From positions 20,348,262 through 20,412,261 of the forward strand of contig OY992540.1 of NCBI GenBank assembly GCA_963921195.1: 64,000 nt of DNA, written 5' to 3'. The position numbers and the translations under genes were made by a program. Origin of the DNA: Pegoplata infirma (taxonomy: Eukaryota > Arthropoda > Insecta > Diptera > Anthomyiidae). The notes beneath the pieces are model-generated. The model was not told where the DNA came from. It searched no databases and was given only the letters and a program-made list of their open reading frames with translations. Below are positions 43,955-55,965 of this stretch, one piece after another; position 1 is the first letter of the stretch; every line of letters starts with the position of its first letter.

Positions 43955-45720
43955 GGCACTTTAAACGCCTCAAATTGTAATAAAAAATGTATAACTCAAC
44001 AACTTTTGACAATTCTTATAAAGAAATTATCATAACAAAACTTTTTTACAATTTAAATTGTATTGTATAATAAATATGCGCGAAAATTTTTTTAAGAACT
44101 TCCCTTTCAATTCTCGCGTTGCCAATTTTTTTCGACAGTTAAGCTAAGTACTCTGTTTTTACGGTAAAAATTTCAGTATAATTTTAAACGACTCAAATCG
44201 CAATAAAACATTTAAAAATCAACAACTTTTGACAATTCTAAGAAAGACATGATCATAACAAAACTGAAATGTCACTTTTTCACGGCAATTTAAATGGTTT
44301 TGTATAATAAAAATGCGCGAATTTTTTTTTTAAGCTAAGTACTCTGTTTTTACGGTGAAAATTTCAATTTAACTTTAAGCGCCTCCAATCGCAATAAAAC
44401 ATTTAAAAATCAACAACTTTTGACAATTATAAGATTTAAACGATCATAACAAAACTGAAATATCACTATGCTTAAAGCTAAGTACTCTGTTTTTTACGGT
44501 GAAAGTTTCACTTAAACTTCAAACGCCTTAAATCGCAATTAAACATTTTAAAATCAACCACTTTTGACATTTATAATAAAGAAACGATCAGAACAAAACT
44601 GAAATGTCACTTTTTCACGGCAATTCTAATTGTCTTGTATTATAAAAATGCGTGAAAACTTTTTTTTAACAATTTTCCTATAATTCCTCGCGTTGCCAAA
44701 ATGTATTTTTTTTATATGGAGTTTGACAGATTTTTTACCGTGAAATCAAACATAGTACTATGCTTAAAGCTAAGTACTCTGTTCTTTACAGGAAAAATTT
44801 CACTTTAACTTTAAACGCCTCAAATCTCAATAAAACATTTAAAAATCTGCAACTTTTGATAATTATAAGAAAGATACGATCATAACAAAACTGAAATATC
44901 ACTTTTTCACGGCAATTTAAATTGTCTTGTATAATAAAAATGCGTGAAAACTTTTTTAACACTTTTCCTATAATTCTCTTGCGTTGCCAAAATTTATTTT
45001 TTTTATATGGAGTTTGACAGATTTTTTCCCGTGAAATCGAACAAAGTACTATGCTTAAGACAATTTAAATTGCCGTGAAAAAGTGACATTTCAGTTTTGT
45101 TATGATCGTTTCTTTCTTATAATCAGTGATGCCATTTTAGCACTTTTAGTGCTAGATCTAGCACTTTTTTTTTGGACTTAGCACTAAATTTTTGCAAAAA
45201 AGTGCCAAGTGCTAACTTAGCACTTTTTTAAAATTATTTAGCATTTTTTTTAACATTTTAATTTTTGTTAAAATCTTTTGTAAAAATTTTTAGCCTGCGG
45301 CGCTTTCTTCACACCTATATGTATTCAAATCTTTTCAAAAGAATCATCACATTCCAACAACATAAATTTTATAATTAAGAAGAGCAGACAGACCTAAAGC
45401 TAATTTCTCAAAGTCCATTTCGCTTACACTTTAAATAATTTAATGCGCGTGCCAAACTTCCAGGACCCTAAAACTTTTTCTTACTAGGTTGTGGGTTTAG
45501 TTAGACATAATATTTGTTTTGAAGAGCTCGACAATTTTAGCAGTTACTCGCGGTGTGCATTGATTTTATAAAAGAAAAAATTAAAAAAAAAAATCTAGCA
45601 CTTTTTTTTTTGGTCTGTAGAGCATTTTAGCACTTTTTTTTCTGCTATTTAGCATTTTTTCAAAATTATTTTATGGCAACACTGCTTATAATTGTCAAAA
45701 GTTGTTGATTTTTAAATGTC
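43955..45720. repeat. Tandem cluster of a ~290-bp AGTACTCTGTT-ended unit
   Basis: Units begin GCTAAGTACTCTGTTTTTTA and run through AAACGCCTCAAATCGCAATA, CAACAACTTTTGACAAT, ACGATCATAACAAAACTGAA and CTCGCGTTGCCAAAAT to ATCGAACAGAGTACTATGC. Starts fall near 44151, 44330, 44475 and 44768, with a headless unit before 44145. Earlier units are internally deleted; the last two are nearly full. The cluster ends in an inverted unit split by the element at 45124. The unit itself has inverted ends (AGTACTCTGT/ACAGAGTACT). Confidence 0.8.
45124..45684. mobile_element. hAT-like MITE, 561 bp, CAGTG ends, 8-bp target duplication
   Basis: Ends CAGTGATGCCATTTTA and TTTTATGGCAACACTG. Flanks are CTTATAAT at 45116-45123 and 45685-45692. 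Sister units of the host repeat read TTTCTTATAATTGTCAAAAG without interruption (for example 51795-51815), proving the insertion. The interior repeats TTTAGCACTTTT many times near both ends. Confidence 0.95.
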
Positions 45721-45744
45721 TATCTATTTTTTTTACACGGGTAT

Positions 45745-46388
45745 TTCAAATTAAAACAAAAGTTCGTTGAAAATTAAATAATCTCAAAAATCTACAAAAA
45801 AAAATAAAAAAAAAATATTTTTTTTATGCAAAAATATATATTTTAAAGATTTTGGAAAAAAATTGAGTCATTAAAAAAAATTTCCACCTTCACACCAAAA
45901 TAATAAAAAGTCCAACAAAATACATAAAAAAACAATCTCTGATTTAATGTGACGTAAAATCAAACGTGTTAAGAATTACAAACCGTAAACACACAATAAA
46001 TATTTATGTTTTATATTTAAATGTTCACAGCAGTCAAATTTGTTTTTATTTGTCAAATAAACTTTAATTAAATTGTTGGCACATTTTTGTTGTTGTATTC
46101 AAATGTTGTTTGTAGTTATTTGATTTAAATATTTTTTTTTTTAGTATTATTATTATTATGATACTATTTATTTGTTATTATTAGCATAATTTATTATTAG
46201 AAATAATTATAATGACAAAGAACCTATTATAAAACATAATGAATAATAATTTATATGCAATGTAAATAAATAAAAAAAAAAAATTAAGATGAATAACACA
46301 GTGCTAAAAATTTCAACAATTCAAATATGCAGAGGTTGTTATATAAAAATTTGGATTGATTGGAGTCCATAGAGTACGGAAATACTTA
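45745..46388. other. AT-rich non-coding sequence
   Basis: Starts just after an ACACGGG end. TATTATTATTATTATGAT-type simple repeats are at about 46140-46200. No gene is supported. Confidence 0.45.
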
Positions 46389-46390
46389 TA

Positions 46391-47104
46391 CACTCAAAAT
46401 AATAACTCTGTTAAATTACAGAAAAACTCTGCTAATTTAACAGAGTACACCATACTTTTCCAGCTAGCAACATTTCTTGGTAATTTTACTATAAAATTCT
46501 GTAAAATGATTTTGACAAAAAATAATGGTAATTTACAGAGTCGCTAGTAAAATATTGGTTAAATAAGACAACATTTAACAAAGAAAAACTCTGTAAATTT
46601 ACATATATTTGTAAAATGCATTTGATGCAACCAAAATTTTACAGAAAAAACTCTGTAAATTTACAGAGTGTAGTAAAACACATGTTATTTTGTAAAATTT
46701 TTATAAGATTTTTGAAAAGATTTTTTTTTTAACATTTTCTCAAATACAGATAAAAATGTTGGTGTTTTTACAGAAAGTTTTTACAGAAAACTCTGTTTTT
46801 AACTATGAAATTAAGATTACATAGAAATAAGTAAAAATATAGATAAAACCTAGTTTTTTGGTTATACAAAATACAGAGTATTTCACTTAAATCTGTATTT
46901 TAGCAGAAAACTCTGTTAATTATGTGTAAAATTAAGATTACAAAGTTAAAAGTAATTTAACAGATAAAACTTAGTTTTTTGTCACAACAAAATACAAAGT
47001 ATTTTCTTTAAATCTGTTTTTTGACAGAAAACTCTGTCAAATATCTGTTGAATTAAGATTACAGTCATTTTACAGAGTATTTTACCGAGTTATTATTTTG
47101 AGTG
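46391..47104. mobile_element. CACTC-ended MITE, 714 bp, TA duplication
   Basis: CACTCAAAATAATAACTCTGT is mirrored by ACCGAGTTATTATTTTGAGTG, with TA on both flanks. The interior consists of many degenerate AAACTCTGTNAAATTTACAG words in both orientations, so the whole element folds on itself. Confidence 0.9.
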
Positions 47105-47369
47105 TAGATTTTCTCTATCACTTTGTTAAGTATTCTTACTTTTGAAAACCCGAAATTCTTATTTAAAACTTCAAAATATTATAACGTTGTGATTTAACAA
47201 TTGGTTTTCTATGATTTGGTTTTATTTGACAGATATGAGTTTTAACTCTCAAAGAAAACAAAAATATTGAGAATCGGTTAAAAATTGGCTGAGCTATGGC
47301 GGGAAAAAATCTGTCAAACTACATATAAAAAAATGTTATTCGGATTTTTCAGAAATTTTTTTAAAAGAA

Positions 47370-47590
47370 AATTGCATTTGAATATCATTTCATAATGGTT
47401 TTGTAGTTTTAAGATATTTTTTTGTTCTAACATGGCGTATGAGATACAAATTAACGAATTTCGCAAATATTTGTTACTCATACGCTATGTTGAAACAAGC
47501 AAATACAAGAAAATTACAAAATTATTATGAAATTTAATAATCAAATGCGATTTTTTCGAAAAACGCGCTTCTGAATTTTTTGTGTGGATT
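47370..47590. mobile_element. Hairpin core of the 37844-type fold-back element (copy 3)
   Basis: GCATTTGAATATCATTTCAT and TTCTAACATGGCGTATGAG are mirrored by CTCATACGCTATGTTGAAAC and ATGAAATTTAATAATCAAAT. Only the inner part of the family is present; the outer arms with the GGAATGCACC block are absent. Confidence 0.65.
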
Positions 47591-47847
47591 TACATGAAAA
47601 CCCCTGAATTTTGTTTTTCGTGTAGCACAGTGTAATTAAATAAAGAAAAAATCGTAAATTTATTTTTAAATTTTTTATTTTTTTTATTAAAAAAATTTAA
47701 TTTCCCTGTAAGTGAAACATTTGTCACAATATTATCTGTCAAACATAATTGTTTAACCGAAATAATGATTTGTGCCGTTACCTGATTTTAAATAAAAAAC
47801 TAAATACACAAACAAAAAAGTTAATTATACTAAAGTATCATGTCCAT

Positions 47848-48757
47848 TAGACTGGGTCGACCATAAAGGAGAAAAAAAAAGGTCCCACTGTGCGGGCTTT
47901 ATTTTAAAGCTTACCTCGAAAAAGTTCCATAGCCAAAATATTAGATTTTTAGGTCGCGATTTGGTACCGCCGAAATCGTTTTTTGTTTATAGCTTTGTCA
48001 GTTGATGTCCGATCGTTTTAAAAAAATAATTGTTAGAAAGTCCTCAGCGAGTACTAAAGTTGACTCATATCTGGTTTTAACCTCAGAGGTCATCTTCTTG
48101 TTATGATTGTTAGTTTCTCATCTTTCTACCCACTTAAATGATTTTTATTTTTCCATTAAATTATAGCACTAAAAAATTCATGAAATTCTTCCCTTGGAAG
48201 TATCCAGTTGAATTTATTAACAAAAAAGTTACATTTGATTTAAGATTTTCATATACAATATAAAGAAAATTAGAAAAAACACTTGTTATTATGCCTTTAA
48301 ACTATATTTAATTTTTTTAGTTTGTATTTAAATACATACGAACAAGTGTTTTAAATCTTTTTCTATGGAAATTTAAAATTGAATGTAACTTTTTTGTTAA
48401 TTAATTTAAGAGGGTACTTCTAAGGGAAGAATTTCATGAATTATTTAATGCTATAATTTAATGGAAAAATAAAGATCATTTAGGTGGGTAGAAAGCTGAG
48501 AAACTAACACTTATAACACGAAGATGACCTCAGAGGTCAAAACCAGATATGGGTCAAATTTAGTACTGGCTGAGGACTTTCAAACAAATTTTTTTTTACA
48601 ACGATCGGACATCAAATGACAAAGCTATGAACAAAAAACGATTTCGGCGGTACCAAATCGCGACCTAAAAATCTAATATTTTGGCTATGGAACTTTTTCG
48701 AGGTAAGCTTTAAAATAAAGCCCGCACAGTGGGAACTTTTTTTTTCGACCCGGTCTA
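47848..48757. mobile_element. hAT-like fold-back MITE, 910 bp, 8-bp target duplication
   Basis: Ends TAGACTGGGTCGA and TCGACCCGGTCTA. Flanks are ATGTCCAT at 47840-47847 and 48758-48765. Arms of about 390 bp pair nearly throughout (GGTACCGCCGAAATCGTTTT, GACCTCAGAGGTCA, CCCGCACAGTGGGA), with a loop near 48210-48400. No transposase is present. Confidence 0.95.
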
Positions 48758-48769
48758 ATGTCCATTGAT

Positions 48770-50340
48770 GGCGTTAATTGGTATTGATTAATTTCATTTT
48801 AGAATATAATTTTTTGTGGATTTAACTGGTTGAACCGGGTATACAGATTGTTTAAACGACGACGATAAGAGTATGTTGGCAACAAAAATAATAATTTTCC
48901 GTTGTTTTGGCCGCGTCTTTTATTAATCAATTGACGTTATTTTTTTTTGTTCAGTTTATAATTATTTTTTTCAATTTGTTTAAACAGTTTTTGGGGAAAT
49001 TGAAATTCTTATTAAACTGTCTGTCTGTCTTTTAGCGCATTTTTCATTCTATTTATACTAATTTTAAGCGAAAATTTGTTTAATTTAAATGAGTGTTTAT
49101 TCCCATAAATCCAGTATAATTAATTTACTGAACATTTAAAAAATACTTGATGCGACTGGGAAGCGACCTTACACAGTTAATTGCAATTGTTGCAATGATC
49201 ACAAATCTGGTTTCCCACTTTTCCATCCCATCAGGTTTTTGAACCCATCGCATTGGGTTCATACGCTACGAGTTGCCAAAAATGCCCAAAACTGCGATTG
49301 TTTTTAACTTTGAAAGTTCGGAGACAGGATTTTTAGACCTGCCGAATTATTGTAATCAAGTATATACGATCGCGTCCTAGTCGCATTATCATTGTTTAGT
49401 CGTGTTATCAATTTGTCGGTCGTATTTTTATACAGTACGCACATATTTTCACAATTTTGAACTTTATTAAAAATTAAATAGTTTTATATTTTGAGGATGT
49501 TTATTCTGGCTCGAGGTCATTATTTTCTTTATTAATTAAAACCATGATATTCTCATAGCATAATTTTCAAGCAAATTTTTTTTTTTGTTTTAAATTTATT
49601 TATGTTGGTCATTTTTGCAAGACTTAATCGACACGTGTTTCAGAATTTGTCAAATTCCATTGTCAAGATTATTTAGCAAAAAATAGAAACGATTTACTAC
49701 AAATTAGCAAACGAGTCTAATGAAAAATCGTTTGAGCACAAGCTAAAATATTAATACATATTCGTCTCTATTCACAATGGGAATTATAAAGACGAAGAAA
49801 TTGTACCATACTAATAAGGCAACGATTGTCAATAACCAACAAAAATATTTAAAACACTTTTACATATGATAGTCCATTGGACTACAACAATATGTTATTT
49901 GTGTTGCTGTGAGTGTAATAATCCATATTAGGGTTATTCATCACTATGGCGTGCCAACCATTATGTTCAAATTCTGATTAATTTTTATTAAAAAATAAAA
50001 ATTGTTTTATTCGACCTTTAAAATATTATATTTTGAGGATGTTTATTCTGGTTCGAGGTCATTATTTTCTTTACTAATTAAAACCATGATATTCTCATAG
50101 GATAAATTTTAAGAAAATTATTTTTTTGTTTTAAATTTATTTATGTTGTCAGAAAAAGTTCAAAGTCCTGCACTTCAAGTCAGAGAATTCTCAAATGTAA
50201 TGTTTTTTTGGCCCGCCCCTTTTTGTGGGCATGATTAAAAAAATGGTAAAATTCTATGAGTTGAGGGTGGGTTGTAAAATTCTATGTGCGAAGTTGAGAA
50301 TTGAACTCTTATCTTTTAAATTCCAAAAATTGTTAATATA
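48770..50340. other. Unclassified non-coding DNA with a ~120-bp direct repeat
   Basis: The block ATATTTTGAGGATGTTTATT...AATTTATTTATGTTG at 49487-49605 recurs in the same orientation at 50029-50150 with few changes. The 540 bp between the starts looks like part of a tandem or flanking duplication. The stretch 49140-49440 is less AT-rich and non-repetitive; I see no frame in it. Confidence 0.45.
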
Positions 50341-50357
50341 GTAAAAATTTTACAGTA

Positions 50358-50754
50358 CACTCAAAGAATTATGTAGGTAAATTCCACTGAATATTCACTT
50401 AAAACAAATGAAATTTTATTTAAAAACCATTCCACTGTTTTTTCATTTAAAATAAAAACACATTACAGTCAATTTTAAATGTTAATTTAATGACTAACCA
50501 AAACATTAAAAAACTAGTGAATATTCAGTTATTTTATATTGAAAAACAGTAAAACTATAGAAGAAATATTTTACTGCCGAAATTAAATGTAACAGAAAAT
50601 TCGTTTTTAATACAGTAAATAATTTTTTTTTAAACTACAGAAACAGTAAAAAAATTAAATCCTTTATAAAATAAGTGATTTTTCTTTTAAAATGACTTTA
50701 CTGATTACTTTTTAAAATAACCTACAAACAGTTAATGACATAATTTTCTTAGTG
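50358..50754. mobile_element. CACTC-ended MITE, 397 bp, TA duplication
   Basis: CACTCAAAGAATTATGTAGG at the left and TGACATAATTTTCTTAGTG at the right are imperfect complements, with TA on both sides. The right end is the complement of the left end at 22649 (CACTCAAAAAATTATGTCAT, then AACTGTTTGTAG), so the two belong to one family. Confidence 0.8.
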
Positions 50755-50779
50755 TAAACTTTAACCAGTAAAATCATAA

Positions 50780-50930
50780 AAAAAATAAAAATTTCGAGGA
50801 ATTTTTTTTTTTTTTCCAAAAATTTTTTTTCGCAGAATTTCTTTTTCCAAATATTTTTTTTTTAATATAGTGGAGGGCATCCATACATTCGGCAAGGCCA
50901 AATTTTGCTTTTTTATATTCCCTATTAAAA
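50780..50930 (-). repeat. End fragment of the (GTCY)-type repeat
   Basis: TGGAGGGCATCCATACATTC followed by GGCAAGGCCAAATTTTGC is the inverted counterpart of the fragment at 660-700. The preceding T-rich TTTCGCAGAATTTC tracts also recur at 28745-28790. Confidence 0.45.
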
Positions 50931-51037
50931 TTTCTTTGTTCTCTTCTCATATTCTAGCTCTTTTGCCCGCAAACTCGAATGCAGTAGCAGACAGTCAAGG
51001 AAAAAAACTCATTGTCAGTGTGTGAATTCCCACTAAA

Positions 51038-52690
51038 GCCTAGTACACTGTTTTTTACGATGAAAATTTCACTTAAACTTTAAACGCCTGTACTCGCAAT
51101 AAAACATTTAAAAATCAACAACTTTTGTCAATATTAAGAAAGAAACGATCATAACAAAACTGAAATGTCACTTTTTCACTGCAATTTTAATTGTTTTGTA
51201 CAATAAAAATGCGTGAAAACTTTTTTAACAATTTCCCTATTATTCCTCGCGTTGCCAAAATTTTTTTTTTTATATGGCATAGTACTCTGTTCGATTTCAC
51301 GGAAAAAAAAATCTGTCAAACTCCATATAAAAAAAATAAATTTTGGCAACGCGAGGAATAATAGGGAAATTGTTAAAAAAGTTTTCACGCATTTTTATTG
51401 TACAAAACAATTAAAATTGCAGTGAAAAAGTGACATTTCAGTTTTGTTATGATCGTTTCTTTCTTATTCTTGTCAAATGTGGTTGATTTTTAAATGTTTT
51501 ATTGCGATTTGAGGCGTTTAAAGTTTAAGCGAAATTTTCACCGCAAAAAACAGAGTACTTAGCTATGGAGTTCGATACTCAAGAAAAATTGTGAACATTT
51601 TTTAAATTTGTTTTAAAGCATAACACTCCGCTCGATTTCGCGGGAAAAAATCAGTCAAACTCCATATAAAAACATAAATTTTGGCAATGCGAGGAATTAT
51701 AGAGAAATTGTTAAAAAAGTTTTCGAGCATTTTTATTATACAATACAATTAAAATTGCCGTGAAGAAGTGACATTTCATTTTTTTATGATGGTTTCTTTC
51801 TTATAATTATCAAAAGTTGTTGATTTTTAAATTTTTTATTGTGATTTGAGGCGTTTAAAGTTTAAGTGAAATTTTCACTGTAAAAAACAGAGTACTCAAT
51901 GCTCCGTTATAAAATAACTCTTCGTAAAGGTACCTACAGACGACGCAATATTATGTATAATATTCAATTATATTGATGGTGTGTGGGTAAGATTGACCAT
52001 TGTACAATCGTCAATATTACCCACACACTATCAATATAAGTGAATATTGTACATAATATTGCGTCGTCTGTAGGTACCTTAAGGCATAGTACTCTGTTCG
52101 ATTTCACGGGAAAAAATCTGTCAAACTCCATATAAAAAAAATAAATTTTGACAACGCGAGGAATTATAGGGAAATTGTTAAAAAAGTTTCCACACATTTT
52201 TATTATACACAACAATTTAAATTGCCGTGAAAAAGTGACATTTGAGTTTTGTGATGATCGTTTCTTTCTTGTAATTGTCAAAAGTTGTTAATTTTTAAAT
52301 GTTTTATTGCAGTTTGAGGCGTTTAAAGTTTAAGTGAAATTTTCACCGCAAAAAACAGAGTACTTAGCTTTAATCAAATTTGTTCATACAAATTTTGACA
52401 TAAAGCATAGTACTTTGTTCATTTTCACAGGAAAAAATCAGTCAAACTGCATATAAAAAAAAATTTTTGGCAACGCGTGGAATTATAGGGAAATTGTTGA
52501 AAAAGTTTTCACACATATTTATTATACATGACAATTTAAATTGTGGTGAAAAAGGGACATTTCAGTTTTTTTTAAGTTTTTCTCTTAGATTTGTCAAAAG
52601 TTGTTTTTATTTTTTTTTTTTTACGATTTGTGGCGTTTAAAGTTAAAGTGAATTTTTCGCCGTGAAAAACAGATTACTAGGCTTAAGGCT
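51038..52690. repeat. Second cluster of the ~290-bp AGTACTCTGTT unit, with head-to-head pair
   Basis: A forward unit (51038-51280) meets an inverted unit (51279-51565), making a palindrome of over 500 bp. Three more inverted-orientation units follow near 51610-51900, 52083-52372 and 52405-52690, separated by the hairpin MITE at 51927. They share the full word order of the cluster at 43955. Confidence 0.8.
51927..52080. mobile_element. 154-bp near-perfect hairpin MITE (complete copy)
   Basis: AAGGTACCTACAGACGACGC at the left and GCGTCGTCTGTAGGTACCTT at the right are exact complements. Pairing continues through AATATTATGTA and GTGTGTGGGTAA/TTACCCACACAC to a short loop. It lies between two units of the 290-bp repeat. 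The truncated copy is at 11812-11940. Confidence 0.9.
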
Positions 52691-52699
52691 CCGTTAAAT

Positions 52700-53530
52700 C
52701 GACAGTTAGCAACTAATTGGAGATTAAGTAATCCGCCCTTAGTATCGCAAGAAAAATTAAATTTAAAGTTAAATCAAAAAAATATTAATATATTAAAAAA
52801 AATTAATATAAAATATTTTTTTTCCATTAATTATATTTTATTTACCTTTAAACAATAAAGGTAAAATAGAAGGTACAAATAAAAAAAACAATAATTTATC
52901 AAGAATGGCTAACTGGCTGGCTTAGCTGACTTGGCTGAATAGCCATGAACACAGTTTTAAAGAACGAATAAATTAAACAGTGATTAAAAAACTGAAATTC
53001 ATTACACATGTTTAATTTTCACTTCCAGTCAAGTTGTCAATAATTTAAAAAAAAATACTGCAACCCACCAGTTCAGTTTACATTTCTAACAAAACAGTCC
53101 AGTCACTTTTTTGCTGCTGAACTTTTTTGTGTTGTGCTGATGGGGGTTGATTTAAAAAAAAACAAATACTGAAAAACCAGCAACAGTAAAAAAATTAGGC
53201 AGCACACAAACAGCACAAACGTTGTTTTGAGAAATCCACTGCAAGTTACAATTCAAAAAGTGGTGAGCTGCTGACAAGCAAATAAATATAAACGAAAATA
53301 AACTCGTACATTGTAATGAGAGAACTTGTATACATAAGAAGAAAAAAGGTTCAATAAATAAAAAAAAGCAAGGTTCATTTAAAAAAAAAATCTTTTTAAT
53401 TCAATTAATTTATATCAGTAAAAAATCAATATTTTTTATATTAAATAAATAAATAAATTAATGCGTAGTTGAAAAAATTATAAAAAATAAACTTCAAGTC
53501 TAAAATAATAGTACAGTAGGTATTCTAAAG
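52700..53530. other. Low-repeat, CAG/CTG-word-rich non-coding block
   Basis: Less AT-rich than its surroundings and without the dispersed repeats. It is rich in CAGTTCAG, GCTGCTGAAC, CAGCACACAAACAGCAC and similar words. No open frame of note. A block with like vocabulary is at 54890-55230. It may be regulatory sequence or a diverged repeat. Confidence 0.35.
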
Positions 53531-53532
53531 TT

Positions 53533-54247
53533 CAAATAAAAAAAATTTTTGAAATATTTTTAGAGTTACAGAGATGGAAAGTTTTCATTTTTATGCACCG
53601 ATCATTTCATTTTTATGCACAGATCATTTGGTTGAATTTTTATTGACACTTTGATGCGATAAAAATTTATTTTCAAAAACGAATTTTAAAGGATTTTTGA
53701 CGACCTTTTCAATGGCATTGTTGGTTTTTTAAAAAAATATAAATTTGACCTTAATATTCAAGGTCAAATTATTAAAAAAATGTATCTTATAAAGCGCCTA
53801 TTTTGATATTATTTTAACTGAGTTTTTACATTTAAAAATAATTGTTTTGTATAAAATAACACTAAAAAAGTACGGATACCGCGTTTATAAAAACAAATAA
53901 AAAAATATTTTCGCAATAAGGAACACTCGATCCATTTTTTAAAAATGTTTTTAAATGAAAAAAACGTCAGGCTTTTTAAAAAAAATCTCAAAATAGGCGC
54001 TTTATAAGATAAATTTTTTTTTAATAATTTGACCTTCAAATTTAAGTTAAAATGTTTATTTTTTTAAAAAACCACCAATGCCAGTGAAAAGGTCGTCAAA
54101 AATACTTTAAAATTCGTTTTTTAAAAATAAATTTTTATCGCATCAAAGTGTCAATAAAAATTCAACCAAATATGATCTTTGCAAAAAAATTAAAACTTCC
54201 CATCTCTATAACTCTAAAAATATTTCAAGAAAAAAAATTTTTATTTG
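53533..54247. mobile_element. Fold-back element, ~715 bp
   Basis: CAAATAAAAAAAATTTTT with ATTTTTAGAGTTACAGAGATG at the left is mirrored by CATCTCTATAACTCTAAAAATATTTC and TTTTTATTTG at the right. Inner paired blocks are TTTTTGACGACCTTTTCA, TTATTAAA...AGCGCCTATTTTGA and the CGCATCAAAGTGTCAATAAA block. No target duplication is clear. Confidence 0.75.
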
Positions 54248-55900
54248 CACTTATTTATTCTAATATTTTGGCATAATTATATCTAAATCGGTTTTTTGGT
54301 GTGACCGTTAACGCGTTTCAGCCCATATTTAACTTTTTGTTTTCATCATATTAGTTTTCGTTAGTTAGTAAAAAACAATTGTGTCTGACACTTATTTAAA
54401 AAAAATTTATGGAACTTGGAATTTTTGATCTGTTAATAAAACACTTAACTTCAAACCAAATTTTCAAAAAATTTTCTTAACAAAGTAAAAAAAAAAATTG
54501 TGTTTAAAAAAATTTTCAAATAAAAATTTTGGCACTTAATTTTTTTTTTTATTTGTTTACTTCAAATATTTTCCAAAAAATTTTGGAACCTAAAATTTTT
54601 TTTAAGCATTTTTAATGAAACTTTAAACCGTTAAAACTTACTTAGAACTTAGAAAATTTAAAATTTTTTTTTTTAAAAACTGTTAAAACTTACTTAGAAC
54701 TTAGAAAATTTAAAATTTTTTTTTTAAAATAATTTTTAGGTTAATTTAAAAAATTTTCAAAACATTAGAAAAATTTCTTAACATTTTTGTTAAAACATTA
54801 TCTTTACGTTTGAAACATTATTCTTAATTATATAATACAACATGCCATTACTTGTACAAAGAAATATCTACTTATAAGTACGTTCATTTAATTTTCAGCA
54901 GCCAAATAAAAAAAAGTTCATGCTGACGAGTCGAGTTCAATTTTTATTTTCCATGCTGCAAGTCCCGTGCAACAAACATAACTTGTGCAGCGCAGTAACC
55001 AGACAATTCAGTCGTGTGTGCTGTTTTTTGTTTTTTTAAACTGAAGCTGAACTGTGTGCTGGCAAGTTTGTCAATTTAAAAAAAAAAACTTTTACTGTAC
55101 TGCTGCTGAAGAAAATTGACAATTTTTAACAGCTCAGTTCTTGACTGCTGTTCTGTTTTGATAATATTTATGCTGACAAAACAGTACAAATTATGTGTTT
55201 TTGCTGAAAATCTAGGCAGTATTTTCAACCCTGAAATTAAACATTAATAATAAAAAAAATATATATGCTGAAATATTAAAAAAAAAAGCATTCAAAAATG
55301 TTTAAGGCTTATTAAGGTTATCGTACCTATAATAGTATACGGTAAAGTAAATTAATTATTAACACTTTTGTCATTGATTATAAAAACATTAATTTTCAAC
55401 AATAAAAACTTCAGGAAAAAAACTTAAAACAAGATTTAATTGCATTCTCTTTTTTATTTATATTTTTATAATTATGATTATGTTTAATAAATGCTTACAT
55501 TTTGGTTTTTATTTTTAATTAATTTATTTTTGAATATTGTATTTTTTCTTATTTATAATTAATTAGATTTTTAAATTTATAACTTGTATAGAATTTTTAA
55601 TTAATTTTTCAATTAATATATATTTTGGTTTAATCACTTTGGTTTTGACGTTTTTTAAATTTTTTATTTTTGCGGAATAAAATAAAACGGTTTTGTTGAT
55701 TTATTTAAAAAAAAAAAAAAAAAACTTTCCAAAAACGTTTAAAATAATTATTTTTTCTTTAAAATATACATTTAAATGAATATTTATTATTTAAGGAGAA
55801 TTTATTTAATAATTTATGATGTTTTTTTTTTAATTTATTTTTTTTTAATTTATACACGGTTCTCTATAATTTCTTTCTTAGAAAAAAAGTTCTAAAATAC
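54248..55900. other. Non-coding sequence downstream of the core promoter
   Basis: If the promoter at 55998 is used, this is leader or first intron. A 43-bp tandem duplication (AAACTGTTAAAACTTACTTAG-type) lies at about 54625-54725. Its two copies each contain a minus-strand AAGTAAGT donor-like site. The block 54890-55230 is CAG/CTG-word-rich and not repetitive. 55240-55900 is extremely AT-rich. Confidence 0.35.
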
Positions 55901-55965
55901 AATTAGCAAATGTCAACGTATTTTTTTTTTCTAGCCGAAATAGTGTTTTTGTAGAGAGATCGAGA

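Noticed and set aside
51176..51425. Two overlapping 70-residue frames on opposite strands with the same start (MKTFLTISLLFLALPKF)
   Set aside because: They are mirror images produced by the palindrome of two 290-bp repeat units, and they read into low-complexity sequence. Not genes.
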